This document shows, in pieces, positions 54,044-62,909 of a stretch of DNA of 64,000 nucleotides. The position numbers and the translations under genes are program-made. The notes below the pieces were generated by a model that saw only the letters and a program-made list of their open reading frames with translations, was not told where the DNA came from and searched no databases. Each line of letters opens with the position of its first letter. Position 1 is the stretch's first letter. The stretch comes from an uncultured Collinsella sp. (GTDB lineage: Bacteria; Actinomycetota; Coriobacteriia; Coriobacteriales; Coriobacteriaceae), in contig CAUBPS010000008.1 in the NCBI GenBank assembly GCA_958437935.1, positions 44,032 to 108,031 of the forward strand, read 5' to 3'.

Positions 54044-54106
54044 AGTTGCGGTGAAATAGGGATTGCCGGCCTGCTGGCCCCAAACAGCCCCTATTTCACC
54101 GCAACT
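54044..54106. repeat. Perfect 18-bp inverted repeat after the HAD gene
   Basis: AGTTGCGGTGAAATAGGG (54044-54061) and its exact complement (54089-54106). It may also end transcription. It is followed by two copies of the AGCTAAAAGAG/GTCCCAAATTAGC palindrome (54122-54156, 54226-54262) and GTCCCC-type short repeats; the spacer 54026-54269 holds no gene. Confidence 0.8.
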
Positions 54107-54121
54107 CAGATGGGCGCGGGG

Positions 54122-54262
54122 CGGCTAATTTGGGACGTGTCTCTTTTAGCTACCCCTGCACCAAAGGAGTGTCCCCAACTGCCGGCAGAAAAGGAGCGTC
54201 CCCATCTGCCACCCCAGATGAGCGCGGGGTAGCTAATTTGGGACGGGGCTCTTTTAGCTGCC
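54122..54262. repeat. Two AGCTAAAAGAGNCNCGTCCCAAAT-type palindromic repeats
   Basis: On the minus strand each copy reads GTAGCTAAAAGAGACACGTC or GCAGCTAAAAGAGCCCCGTC, followed by CCAAATTAGC. These are intact relatives of the target into which the IS110 element at 7717-9246 inserted. Confidence 0.75.
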
Positions 54263-54423
54263 TCAACGGCAACGCCGCAGGTAGAGGACGGACAGACACT
54301 ATGACCCAATCCGAGGGCACGGAAACGACAGGAGCCCCCGCTCGTGACCGCGGGTCGGGGCTGCGACAATGTTGTTGAAGTGCCAGAGGCGCAGCCGCGC
54401 CGCAACGAGGTTGGGAGGCTCCC

Positions 54424-55545
54424 GTGCCTAGATATTCTACCGCCTTCGGAATGGACGTACACCTCAGGTCCACGACCGTCTGCGCGCTCGACGCGGAGAC
54501 GGGCGAGGCCGTGACGAGGAGGTTCCGCGGCAACCCCTGGGGCGAGGTCGCGGAGTGGATGTCGGGCTTCCCCGGCCCGTCGCTCGCCGCCTACGAGAGC
54601 GGCTACCTCGGCTTCGCCCCGCAGAGGGAGCTCGCCGGGCTCGGCGTCGAGTGCGTCGTCGCCGCGGTCTCGAAGATCCCCAGGTCGGCCGCCGACTCGG
54701 CCTCCAAGAACGACAGGAACGACGCCGCCAGGATGGCCAAGGCGATACTGTCGCACGACATCACCCCGGTATGGGTGCCGTCCCCCGAGATCGAGGGGCT
54801 CAGGGACCTCGCCGCAGCCCACGACGCGGCGACCGCGAGGCTCGCCGCGGCGAAGCAGCGGCTCCTGGCGTTCCTCGCCCGCCGGGGCTACGTCTACGGC
54901 GGCACGACGCCCGCCGGCAACCCCCGGAAGTACTGGACGTACGACTTCCTCAGGTGGCTCGACAAGGTGCGGCCCGCCGACGACGGCGGCATCCGGGCGC
55001 TCGCGGCGCTGAGGAATGAGGTCGAGGCGGCGGCCGAGGCGCGCGACGACCTCCTCGCCGAGTACAGGGCCGCCGTCGCGGCGGGCCCCCTCTCGGCCGA
55101 GGTCGAGGCGCTCCAGTCCATCAAGGGGTGCGCCTTCTCGCTCGCCGCCGCCTTCGCATCCGAGGTCGGCGACTTCTCGAGGTTCCGCTCCGGCAGGCAG
55201 GTGACGGCGTACTTCGGCCTCGCCCCGAAGCAGAGGTCGAGCGCGGACTCCGTGCGGCTCGGCGGGATCAGCGGGGCGGGCAACGCCCTCGTCAGGAGGC
55301 TGGCGGTCGAGGGGTCCTGGTGCTACGCCCAGGCCAAACACCAGCCGAAGCTGATGCCCAAGGACTCCGGCGTCCCGCTCGAGATAAGGATGCATGGGAG
55401 GAAGGGGTCCGAGCGCCTGCTCCGGCGCCGCGAGGAGATGCTCGCCAGGGGCATGCCCCAGGCGAAGGCGAACGCCGCCACCGCCGCCGAGCTCGTGAGG
55501 TGGCTTTGGGCCCTCGGCATGATGTGCCGGGAGGCCGGCGAGTAG
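54424..55545 (+). CDS. IS1111-group transposase (DEDD + Transposase_20)
   Basis: 373 residues, from ATG/GTG region at 54424 (ATG? reads MPRYSTAFGMDVH; GAGGTTGGGAGGCTCCC upstream, initiation codon GTG). DEDD domain: FGMDVHLRSTTVCALD, AAYESGYLG, SKNDRNDAARMAKAI. Transposase_20 domain: SIKGCAFSLAAAFASEVGD and YFGLAPKQRSSADS. It is only distantly related to the transposase at 7985-9151. The frame is intact. Confidence 0.92.
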   Translation: MPRYSTAFGMDVHLRSTTVCALDAETGEAVTRRFRGNPWGEVAEWMSGFPGPSLAAYESGYLGFAPQRELAGLGVECVVAAVSKIPRSAADSASKNDRNDAARMAKAILSHDITPVWVPSPEIEGLRDLAAAHDAATARLAAAKQRLLAFLARRGYVYGGTTPAGNPRKYWTYDFLRWLDKVRPADDGGIRALAALRNEVEAAAEARDDLLAEYRAAVAAGPLSAEVEALQSIKGCAFSLAAAFASEVGDFSRFRSGRQVTAYFGLAPKQRSSADSVRLGGISGAGNALVRRLAVEGSWCYAQAKHQPKLMPKDSGVPLEIRMHGRKGSERLLRRREEMLARGMPQAKANAATAAELVRWLWALGMMCREAGE

Positions 55546-55822
55546 ACATAGCCCCCGTCCCGGCGAGCCGGGCAGCCTTCGGGGATACCCCCGCTTCCGC
55601 TGTGCGCGTGGCACACGCCGCATCCGCGTCGACAGACTTGGGGAACCCCGCCGAAGGAGAGAATTGCGGGCCGCCGCAGCGGTATCCGCGGATATGAGAC
55701 TGAGCCGAAGGCGTCGACGACATGCCGGGGGCGGACCGGGACGGGTTCAACGGCAGGCCCCGCCGACCGATTGCAAGCGGTCGGCGGGGCCATTGTGGCT
55801 CTTGACAGCGGATTGGGTCATA
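55546..55822 (+). ncRNA. Candidate bridge-RNA region in the IS1111 right end
   Basis: About 277 bp of non-coding GC-rich DNA after the transposase. It includes a perfect 14-bp hairpin (GGCCCCGCCGACCG 55756-55769 / 55778-55791) and shorter dyads around 55650-55700 (GCGGGCCGCCGC; GGTATCCGCGGATA). IS1111-group elements are expected to encode the bridge RNA on this side. Inferred from layout only. Confidence 0.5.
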
Positions 55823-55972
55823 TGAGCGAAAGCCCGCCAGAGCGAGCAAGGTGCCTTGAAACGAGGCGGCATTGACCTTCTGGTCATGCCGCCGAAGTTG
55901 AAAGGCAGATTGCCGCTCTGGCGGGTTTGCAGCGTCGAGCAGTTACGGCGTTTGGTAAAACGCCGTAACGAA

Positions 55973-56530
55973 CTAGCTCAGCATCGCATCCATCATCTCG
56001 GAGTTGACGGAGTCGTCAGCAGACCACTCGCCGTCGTCGTTGCAGGTGTACTTGAAGATAACCGTGGTCTTCCTGGGCTCGGTGGCCTTGGTCACATCGA
56101 CCATCACCTGGCCGGCCATCTTGTACAGCTCATCATCGGAAGGCATCGTATCGAGTGCAGCGACCTTCTCCTGATACTGGGTGGAGAAGTCCTCGACGAT
56201 CTTGTTCATGGACTTGCAGGTGATGGAGACCTCTGCGGTTGCAACGCCCTTGTCCTCGTCGACCGTCACGTCGCCGATCTCGTAATCAAAACCCTCGAGA
56301 TAGGTCTTGGCATACTCCTTGGGATCGATGCCCAGCTGCTCGAATTCGTCGCCCGAAGCCTCTTCCAGACCAGAGAGGAAATCGTTGCCACCGTTTTTGA
56401 CCTCATCGAACTGAGTCGTAAGGTCCTCGGTGATGAGTTCTTCGATCGAGGGGCCTCCGCAACCGGAAAGCACGACCACGCATGCAACCAAGACGGCCAT
56501 GAGGGGCGCAAGCAGCAGCTTCTTTTTCAT
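55973..56530 (-). CDS. Lipoprotein with DUF5105-like body
   Basis: 185 residues from ATG 56530 (GGGAGGACAAC upstream). A lipoprotein signal peptide MKKKLLLAPLMAVLVACVVV runs into lipobox LSGC, cleaved before the Cys. The acidic helical and beta exported domain (about 25-185; FDYEIGDVTVDEDKGVATAE) resembles DUF5105-type lipoproteins of Gram-positives. Function unknown. Followed by the hairpin and structured element of copy C. Confidence 0.85.
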   Translation of the reverse strand: MKKKLLLAPLMAVLVACVVVLSGCGGPSIEELITEDLTTQFDEVKNGGNDFLSGLEEASGDEFEQLGIDPKEYAKTYLEGFDYEIGDVTVDEDKGVATAEVSITCKSMNKIVEDFSTQYQEKVAALDTMPSDDELYKMAGQVMVDVTKATEPRKTTVIFKYTCNDDGEWSADDSVNSEMMDAMLS

Positions 56531-56708
56531 GTTGTCCTCCCAATAAGCGGCACCGTGCTTCCCAACACGGCGCACGTTGTAATAAGTAAGCTCATACTAT
56601 CCACTTATGAACACCCCCGACAGCACGAAAGCGCGGTCGGTTCGTTTTAGCGTCCGAACGGTCTGCGAGTCCGCTCAGCGTGCAATAAAGCGCATCGGTA
56701 CCGTGCAA

Positions 56709-56740
56709 TAAAAAAGGGTGGCCGGACAATCCGACCACCC
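56709..56740 (-). terminator. Terminator of the EIIA gene
   Basis: On the minus strand GGGTGGTCGGA / TCCGGCCACCC with a 3-nt loop followed by TTTTTT, 26 bp after the EIIA stop. The spacer 56531-56708 holds no gene; it should carry the lipoprotein promoter. Confidence 0.88.
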
Positions 56741-56765
56741 CAAAACATCCTGTGAATGCCGCGAT

Positions 56766-57302
56766 TTACTTGCGGACAACCTTGACGATAGCATCGCCGG
56801 CGGCGACAGCGGAGTCGGCCTCGACGGCGAGCTCGACATCGGCGAACTCGGCGGTGTTGGACACGGCCACGACGACGCAGTCCTTGTAGCCGGCAGCGGC
56901 GATCTTGGCGCGGTCGATCTTGAGCATGGGCTGGCCGGCCTTCACGACATCGTCAGCCTTGACGAAACCCTCGAAGCCGTCGCCGTTCATGTTGACGGTA
57001 TCGACGCCAACGTGCACCAGAACCTCGATGCCGCTATCGGACTGCAGGCCCACGGCGTGACCCATGGTGACGGTAACCTTGCCGTCGCAGGGGGCATAGA
57101 CCAGATCGTCCTCGGGCCACACGGCGCAGCCCTTGCCCAGGACCTCGCCACCAAAGACGGGATCAGGCACATCGGCCATCTTGATGACCTTGCCCTTGAC
57201 GGGCGAGCACAGCACGTCGGCGCCGGCAGAAGCAGAGATGGAGGCCGGAGCAGCGGCAGCCGCGGGCTCAGCCTTCTTCTTGAACATGTCAAACAGACCC
57301 AT
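56766..57302 (-). CDS. PTS glucose-type EIIA protein (Crr-like)
   Basis: 178 residues from ATG 57302 (AGAGGAGAAAACGT upstream). After an Ala-rich linker comes the EIIA-Glc fold: DVLCSPVKGKVIKMADVPDP (read as a beta strand pair), CDGKVTVTMGHAVGL and EVLVHVGVDTVNMNG, with the phospho-acceptor His in VLVHVGVDT. As a stand-alone EIIA it transfers phosphate from HPr to a PTS permease not in this window; next to the GH1 gene it probably serves beta-glucoside uptake. Confidence 0.9.
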   Translation of the reverse strand: MGLFDMFKKKAEPAAAAAPASISASAGADVLCSPVKGKVIKMADVPDPVFGGEVLGKGCAVWPEDDLVYAPCDGKVTVTMGHAVGLQSDSGIEVLVHVGVDTVNMNGDGFEGFVKADDVVKAGQPMLKIDRAKIAAAGYKDCVVVAVSNTAEFADVELAVEADSAVAAGDAIVKVVRK

Positions 57303-57441
57303 ACGTTTTCTCCTCTTGATTAAGCGCAACGTAGTGCGCATGCCTACGGTAATTATAGTGCCAAATGGACCAAAACTAAGGTGGGGAGTCGAATCGAAAA
57401 CCCCGCCGACGTCTTTGTCCCATCGATAGCCGTTTTGTTGA

Positions 57442-57533
57442 TTAGCCCTCGATGAGCCCCAAGTGCACAAAGGCGTTCCAGATGCCATCGTCGTCAACGC
57501 CGGTGGCCGCGTAGTCGGCAGCCGGTCCGGCGT
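57442..57533 (-). pseudogene. C-terminal remnant of a Cof-type HAD hydrolase
   Basis: Translating the minus strand gives NAGPAADYAATGVDDDGIWN then AFVHLGLIEG and a TAA stop. This closely follows the C-terminal signature of Cof/HAD-IIB hydrolases (NA...AADYVT...NDDDGVAxAL...). No upstream part of the gene is present: bglA and a hairpin (57526-57549) abut it. It is a deletion leftover. Confidence 0.6.
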
Positions 57534-57549
57534 TCGGTAGAACGCCGGA
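57526..57549 (-). terminator. Hairpin at the 3' end of bglA
   Basis: TCCGGCGTTC / GAACGCCGGA around GGTA, 11 bp past the bglA stop. Similar GGCGTTTGGTAAAACGCC hairpins follow hspR (16769-16790) and the lipoprotein (55943-55968), so it belongs to a shared family; no strong T-run. Confidence 0.6.
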
Positions 57550-57560
57550 ACCTAAATCCC

Positions 57561-59009
57561 TTACTCGAGGCCCTCGGTGCCGTTGGACTTGATGATCTTC
57601 TGGTATGCGAAGAAGCTGTCCTTGCGGCGGCGCTCGTAGGTGCCGGTGCCGTCGTCGTACTTATCGACGTGGATGAAGCCGTAGCGCTTGCGCATCTCGC
57701 CGGTGCCGGCGGACACCAGGTCGATGGGGCCCCACCAGGTGTAGGCGATCAGGTCGACGCCATCGGCAACGGCCTCGCCCATGGCCTTGATGTGGCTCTG
57801 CAGATAGGCGATGCGGTACGGATCGTGGATGGAGCCGTCCTCCTCGACCTCGTCGTAGGCGCCCATACCGTTCTCGACCACCATCAGCGGAATCTCGTAG
57901 CGGGCGTAGATCTCGTTGAGGGCGATGCGCAGGCCCAGCGGGTCGATCTGCCAACCCCAGTCGGTGGACTCCAGGTAGGGGTTCTTGCCGCCAAATGTCA
58001 TGTTGCCCTCGGTCATCTCGTGGTCCTTGTGCGTGCCCACGGTGCCGGACATGTAGTAGCTAAAGGTGTAGAAGTCGACCTTGCCGTCGGCGATATCCTG
58101 CAGGTCGCCATCCTCCATCGCAAGCTCGACGCCGTTCTCTGCCCAGAAGCGCTTGGCGTAGAACGGGTACTTGCCGCGCACCTGCACGTCGGAGCAGTAC
58201 CAGTTCATGGAGTTCATCTGCTGCTGCGTGGCGAACACGTCGACCGGATCGCACGTGGCGGCGTAGGAGAGGATGAAGCAATCCATGTTGCCCATCTTGA
58301 ACTGCGGGTAGTGCTCGTGGGCGTAGCGCACGACGCGGCCGCTGGCCACGAACTGGTGATGCAGGGCCTGGAAGCGCTGCTGAGCGGTGGTCTTGATGGC
58401 GCTTGCCGGGCCCTCGAAGCCCTGGATCAGACCGGTCTCCATCATGGCGCCCATGTCCATGGTGCCGCAGTTGATCTCGTTGAAGGTGAGCCAGAACTTA
58501 ACCTTGTCCTGGTAGCGGTCGAAGACGGTCTGGCAGTACTTCTCGAAGAAGCCGATGAGCTCGCGGCTCGCCCAGCCGTTGTACTTCTCGACCAGGTGAT
58601 AGGGCATCTCGTAGTGCGAGAGGGTCACGAGCGGCTCGATGTTGTGAGCGCGCAGGCAGTCGAAAACGCGGTCGTAGAAGGCGAGGCCGGCCTCGTTGGG
58701 CTCGGCGTCGTCGCCGTTGGGGAAGATACGGCTCCAGGAGATGGACATGCGGAACATGTTGAAGCCCATCTCGGCGAACAGCGCGATATCCTCCTCGTAG
58801 TGATGGTAGAAATCGATGCCGTCATGGTTGGGATAGAAGCGGTTGGGGTCGATATCGATCGTGATCTGGCGCGGCTCCTTGTAGCTGCCGCCCAAGAAAT
58901 GGTCGTCGACGGAAGGACCGCGGCCGTCCACGTTCCAAGCGCCCTCAAACTGATTGGCGGCGGTAGCGCCACCCCAATAGAAACCCTCGGGGAACTTGAT
59001 GTTTGCCAT
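57561..59009 (-). CDS. 6-phospho-beta-glucosidase, GH1
   Basis: 482 residues from ATG 59009 (AAAGGAGATGCTC upstream), typical GH1 length; a longer frame to 59237 would overlap repeats. Features: FYWGGATAANQFEGAW, acid/base Glu in WLTFNEINC, nucleophile in MVVENGMG, and YTWWGPIDLVSAGTGEMRKR, whose Ser and Lys region fits 6-phospho-substrate recognition. It hydrolyses phosphorylated beta-glucosides delivered by a PTS, consistent with the EIIA gene downstream. Confidence 0.93.
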   Translation of the reverse strand: MANIKFPEGFYWGGATAANQFEGAWNVDGRGPSVDDHFLGGSYKEPRQITIDIDPNRFYPNHDGIDFYHHYEEDIALFAEMGFNMFRMSISWSRIFPNGDDAEPNEAGLAFYDRVFDCLRAHNIEPLVTLSHYEMPYHLVEKYNGWASRELIGFFEKYCQTVFDRYQDKVKFWLTFNEINCGTMDMGAMMETGLIQGFEGPASAIKTTAQQRFQALHHQFVASGRVVRYAHEHYPQFKMGNMDCFILSYAATCDPVDVFATQQQMNSMNWYCSDVQVRGKYPFYAKRFWAENGVELAMEDGDLQDIADGKVDFYTFSYYMSGTVGTHKDHEMTEGNMTFGGKNPYLESTDWGWQIDPLGLRIALNEIYARYEIPLMVVENGMGAYDEVEEDGSIHDPYRIAYLQSHIKAMGEAVADGVDLIAYTWWGPIDLVSAGTGEMRKRYGFIHVDKYDDGTGTYERRRKDSFFAYQKIIKSNGTEGLE

Positions 59010-59146
59010 GAGCATCTCCTTTGCATCGTGGGTCGATAAGCCGAGTATCGCCCACGCGGGAGACATGCGGGGGCGGGCGCACCAAACCCGACACTTCTTT
59101 TCGCGCCCGCAACCCGCCGCCTCCCCGCCCCTGACACTTCCTGATA

Positions 59147-59179
59147 CCTGCCAAAAAGGGACAGGTTTGTTTTGGTTGG
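59147..59179. repeat. Single arm of the CCTGCCAAAAAGGGACAGG repeat
   Basis: CCTGCCAAAAAGGGACAGGT then TTGTTTTGGTTGG, matching the left arm of the 47869-47946 palindrome. It reaches the 3' end of the AraC-type gene (stop at 59182). Confidence 0.75.
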
Positions 59180-59181
59180 TT

Positions 59182-60189
59182 TTATCTGGGCAAACGCTGA
59201 CGATAGGCAGCCGGCGTGCAACCATAGCGCTCGGCAAACTTTTTGTAGAAGAAGCTCATGTTGGCATAGCCCGCCTCGCGCGCAGCCGCCTCCGCGGTAG
59301 CACCGGCGTCGAGCAGCGTCGCCGCGCGTGCCAGGCGGCGCTCCTGCACCAGCTGCATAAACGTGCGGCCTGTCTGCCGCTTGAGCAGCGCGCTTGCGTA
59401 GTTGGGGCTCAGGTGCAGATGGCGGGCGAGGTCATCGAGCGTGCAGTCGCGGACATGGCGCTCGATGTAGCCCATCGCCGCCGCAACCTGCGCCGAGGGC
59501 AGCGCGGGTACGTCCGTTTGCAGCAGGCCGGCTTCGTAGCTTTGCATGAGCTCAACCAGCAGCAGCTCGAACAGCCTCGACACGATCTGGGGGCTCGCCG
59601 GCGTGGGCTCCAGACGCTCGCACAGCATCTCCTGCATGTAGCGGCGCACGCGGCGGCTGTTGCCTGTACGGAAATGCACGTGACCTCGGTGGTCGGTTTC
59701 GTCCGTGAGGGCGTTGAGCAAAAAGCGCGAGACCGTGCTTGCGGGCGAAAGGCTTTGCTCCAGGCTGCGGCTGAGCATTGGCCGCGAAATGATGACACTC
59801 AGCATAATGTCGTGCTCGCCGAGCTCGCCTACGGCATGCGGGCAGGCGACATCGAGCAGGAGCACCTCGTTTTGAGCAAGCGTGAGCGCCGCACCGTTAA
59901 CGATTTGCGGCGCTCGTCCTCGATAGACATAGCTGATTTCGACATAATCATGCACGTGTTCCGGCACAGGATTGAAGCGCGAGTTGCGTACAATCGATAG
60001 ACCCTCGGGCATGCCTTCTTGTCGTAGGGCGAGCGTTGGATTGCCGATTTTACGGATATGCCGACCATCAACATCTGCTTGATCAGTTTGACCGAGTGCA
60101 TCGCCCCAGTCGTAATGGGCACCCGCACGATAGGCTCGCTCGCTGTCGGTCAGCTCGAGTAGCAGGTTGTCCAGCCGTGCGATTTCCAT
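59182..60189 (-). CDS. AraC-family transcriptional regulator
   Basis: 335 residues. N-terminal cupin-like sensing domain (about 60-150; FNPVPEHVHDYVEISYVYRG) and a C-terminal AraC double helix-turn-helix (about 235-333; LDDLARHLHLSPNYASALLK and AAAREAGYANMSFFYKKFAE). It most likely senses a sugar and activates the divergently transcribed GH106-like gene or the bglA/EIIA genes. The promoter region shared with 60306 is 116 bp. Confidence 0.92.
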   Translation of the reverse strand: MEIARLDNLLLELTDSERAYRAGAHYDWGDALGQTDQADVDGRHIRKIGNPTLALRQEGMPEGLSIVRNSRFNPVPEHVHDYVEISYVYRGRAPQIVNGAALTLAQNEVLLLDVACPHAVGELGEHDIMLSVIISRPMLSRSLEQSLSPASTVSRFLLNALTDETDHRGHVHFRTGNSRRVRRYMQEMLCERLEPTPASPQIVSRLFELLLVELMQSYEAGLLQTDVPALPSAQVAAAMGYIERHVRDCTLDDLARHLHLSPNYASALLKRQTGRTFMQLVQERRLARAATLLDAGATAEAAAREAGYANMSFFYKKFAERYGCTPAAYRQRLPR

Positions 60190-60305
60190 TACATCACCAT
60201 CGTTGATTCGGTCATATTCTGTCGTGATTTTGATATTAGCAGGACGACGCGCTCGACGTACTCTGACTTCAATGGATTTGAAAGGTTGGTTTTGGAGGAG
60301 TGGGT

Positions 60306-62909
60306 ATGGCGGCGTATTTTGAGCAGGTGCTTGGCGGCACCTACGACAACCATGTGCTTCCGTTCTTGTGGCTCAAGGGCGAGGCGCGCGAGACAATCAC
60401 CGAGTATTTGGAGCAGATTGCCGGCGCGGATATCCGCGAAGTCTGCCTCGAGTCGCGCACTCATCCCGATTTCTGCCGCGACGGCTGGTGGTCCGACCTG
60501 CGGTTTATTATCGACGAGTGCAAGCGCCTGGGGCTGAAGATCTGGCTGCTCGACGATGCGCACTTCCCCACGGGCTACGCCAACGGCGCGCTTGCGGGCG
60601 ATGACGTCGACCCCGCGCTCAAGAAGACTGTGCTCAAGCATCGCACGATAACGATCGTTGGCCCCCAACCGTCCACGACCATCAAGCTCGGCAATATCAT
60701 GGATCCCACCGAGCGCTTTGTGGGCACGGCGACTTTCGACGCCGCCGGCGCACCGCTCAATCTTGAGCTCTCCGTTGAGCAGGCCGACGGCACCCCCGCC
60801 CGCCTGCGTTTTGACGCGCCCGACGGCATCGCCACCGTCGAGCTCTACGTCACCAGCCAAAAAACCGGCTTTCGCGATGAGTACATCAACATGGTCGACG
60901 CCGATTCGTGCCGTGTGCTGATCGACGCCGTCTACGAGCCCACGTTTGAGCATCTGGGCGACGAATTCGGCCGCACCATCCTGGGCTTCTTTACCGATGA
61001 GCCCGGCTTTATGAACGAAAAGGGAACCACCCTCGATGACGCCTCTACCAGCAGCTTTATCGGAAGAGGCGACCTGGCGCTGCCGTGGTCGGACGAGCTT
61101 GCCCGCCGTTTGCACGAGGCGTTGGGCGCGAGCTGGCTCACCAAACTACACGGCCTTTGGACACGCGAGGCAGATGGCGCCCGAGTCCGTCACACCTACA
61201 TGGACATTGCCACGCAACTCTACCGTGCATGCTTTGACGAGCAGATTGGCGACTGGTGCCGCGAGCACGGCGTCATGCATATCGGACATGTGATTGAGGA
61301 CAAGAGTTGCCACACGCGCCTGGGCCAGGGCGCCGGACACTACTTCCGCGCGGTCGCCGGGCAGGATATGGCGGGCATCGACGTTGTCATCAACCAGCTC
61401 GCCCCCGGCATCGACCACGGGCGCTACAACTACTTCCGCGGCGCGTGGAACATGGAGTTCTTTACCTACGCGCTTGCCAAGCTGGGCTCTTCGGCCGCGC
61501 GTCTCGGCCCAAAAAAGCAGGGGCGCTGCATGGCCGAGGTCTTTGGCGCCTTCGGCTGGCACGAGGGCCTGCGCGAGATGAAATGGATCGCCGACCACAT
61601 GCTCGTCCGCGGTATTAACTGGTTTACGCCACACGCGTTTAGCATGGCGCCCTTCCCCGATTGGGACTGCCCACCGCATTTTTACGCGCACGGCAACAAC
61701 CCGCAATGGCCGCACTTTGGCCAGCTCATGCGCTATATGAATCGCACGGCGACGCTGCTTTCGGGAGGCAGCGCCGCGCGTCCCGTCGCCATCCTGTACC
61801 ATGCCGATGCCGAATGGGCCGGCGACGCCATGCCCGTTGAGCGCGTGGCAGCCGAGCTCACGCGTTCGCAGATCGACTTTGATTTTGTACCGGCAGAGGC
61901 TTTTGAGGATGAGGAGCGTTACGAGGTTTCGATTGCCGATGGAACGTTTGCCGTTAACGGCTGCCGTTATCAGGCGTTTGTTCTGCCCGGAGCCTCGTTT
62001 ATTGGCGCTGCTACGACGGAGGCGGCGAGGCGCATGATGGCCGCGGGCGTTATGGTGCTTGCCGTCGACAAGGTGCCGAGTGCGCTCTATGACGCGGATG
62101 GCGCGGCCGAGCTGGACGGGCTTACGGCGACGCCGCTTGCCGGCGTGGCGGACGTGCTGGCAGCCGCGGGACTGCAGACGGTTGTCACCGACACGCCCCA
62201 GCCCTGGCTGCGCGCACTGCGCTATGAGCGCGCGGGCGAGACCTATGTGATGCTAGTCAACGAGCATCCGCGTGAGAGCATTCGCTGCACGGTTGCACTT
62301 GCTCGAGGCGAGCGCCTGCGCGGCACGCGCCTCGACCTGCTGAACGGCACCGAACCCGTTGCGTTTGACGGCGTGCTGGAGCTGGAGCCCTTCGAGAGCT
62401 GCGTTGTCGTTTTGGAGGCAAACGGCGAAGTCGAGTCCGATAGCTGCGCGGACACGAGCGCAGGCGCGGATAGTGCGCTCATCCTTGATATCGACGGTCC
62501 CTGGACCGTCGTCCTCTCCCCCGCCGGCGGCGACGGGGCCTTTGGCGAGCCGCAAAAGCTCGAGCACCTGTGCGACCTCACGGCCGAGCAGCTCGCCGGC
62601 ACCTGCGGCACATACCGTTACCGCACGTCGTTCGAGCTGGCCGATGACCTCGCCGACACCACCATTGACCTGGGTGATGTCTACGAAGTCGCGACGCTCA
62701 CGCTCGACGGGCACTCGCTCGGCACGCGTATCTGCCCGCCCTACCGCTTTGCCGCCGGCCCGCTTGCCGCCGGCACGCACGAACTCACCATCGACGCCAT
62801 CAACACACTCGACCATGCGATTCCCGACATTTTCGCCCTCACCGAGCCCATCGCCCCCAGCGGCGTCCTTGGTCCCGTTACCCTTTGCGGGCAAAACCTG
62901 CCAAAATAA
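60306..62909 (+). CDS. GH106-like glycoside hydrolase (alpha-L-rhamnosidase type)
   Basis: 867 residues from ATG 60306 (TTGGAGGAGTGGGT upstream). The N-terminal TIM-barrel-like part begins GTYDNHVLPFLWLKGEARET; middle FFTDEPGF, HIGHVIEDKS and RCMAEVFGAFGWHEGLREMK resemble GH106 and related rhamnosidase/galactosidase families. The C-terminal jelly-roll domain (about 730-860; TYRYRTSFELADDL, GDVYEVATLTLDGHSLG) is typical. No signal peptide, so it acts on imported oligosaccharides. The final residues and the stop codon lie inside a repeat hairpin. Confidence 0.75.
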   Translation: MAAYFEQVLGGTYDNHVLPFLWLKGEARETITEYLEQIAGADIREVCLESRTHPDFCRDGWWSDLRFIIDECKRLGLKIWLLDDAHFPTGYANGALAGDDVDPALKKTVLKHRTITIVGPQPSTTIKLGNIMDPTERFVGTATFDAAGAPLNLELSVEQADGTPARLRFDAPDGIATVELYVTSQKTGFRDEYINMVDADSCRVLIDAVYEPTFEHLGDEFGRTILGFFTDEPGFMNEKGTTLDDASTSSFIGRGDLALPWSDELARRLHEALGASWLTKLHGLWTREADGARVRHTYMDIATQLYRACFDEQIGDWCREHGVMHIGHVIEDKSCHTRLGQGAGHYFRAVAGQDMAGIDVVINQLAPGIDHGRYNYFRGAWNMEFFTYALAKLGSSAARLGPKKQGRCMAEVFGAFGWHEGLREMKWIADHMLVRGINWFTPHAFSMAPFPDWDCPPHFYAHGNNPQWPHFGQLMRYMNRTATLLSGGSAARPVAILYHADAEWAGDAMPVERVAAELTRSQIDFDFVPAEAFEDEERYEVSIADGTFAVNGCRYQAFVLPGASFIGAATTEAARRMMAAGVMVLAVDKVPSALYDADGAAELDGLTATPLAGVADVLAAAGLQTVVTDTPQPWLRALRYERAGETYVMLVNEHPRESIRCTVALARGERLRGTRLDLLNGTEPVAFDGVLELEPFESCVVVLEANGEVESDSCADTSAGADSALILDIDGPWTVVLSPAGGDGAFGEPQKLEHLCDLTAEQLAGTCGTYRYRTSFELADDLADTTIDLGDVYEVATLTLDGHSLGTRICPPYRFAAGPLAAGTHELTIDAINTLDHAIPDIFALTEPIAPSGVLGPVTLCGQNLPK

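Larger units (their letters stand above)
54296..55824 (+). mobile_element. IS110-family insertion sequence, IS1111 group, about 1.53 kb
   Basis: Perfect 14-bp subterminal inverted repeats TATGACCCAATCCG (54300-54313) and CGGATTGGGTCATA (55809-55822), a hallmark of the IS1111 group. A single transposase (54424-55545), a short left non-coding end (about 130 bp) and a long right end (about 280 bp). Inserted in the word CAG/CGAAA of a structured repeat; ends are inferred by alignment with copy B and are good to about 3 bp. Confidence 0.88.
54270..55937 (-). ncRNA. Structured repeat element, copy C, split by the IS1111-type element
   Basis: The outer half-stem CAACGCCGCA (54270-54279) is on the left of the IS and its partner TGCAGCGTCG (55928-55937) on the right. 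The inner parts are intact: 12-bp stem 55914-55925 with 55833-55844, AAGGCA/TGCCTT (55902-55907 with 55852-55857) and a terminal GGCGGCA...TGCCGCC hairpin. Without the IS (about 54296-55824) it would read continuously as in copy B. It follows the lipoprotein gene at 55973, with a hairpin (55943-55968) between. Confidence 0.65.
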
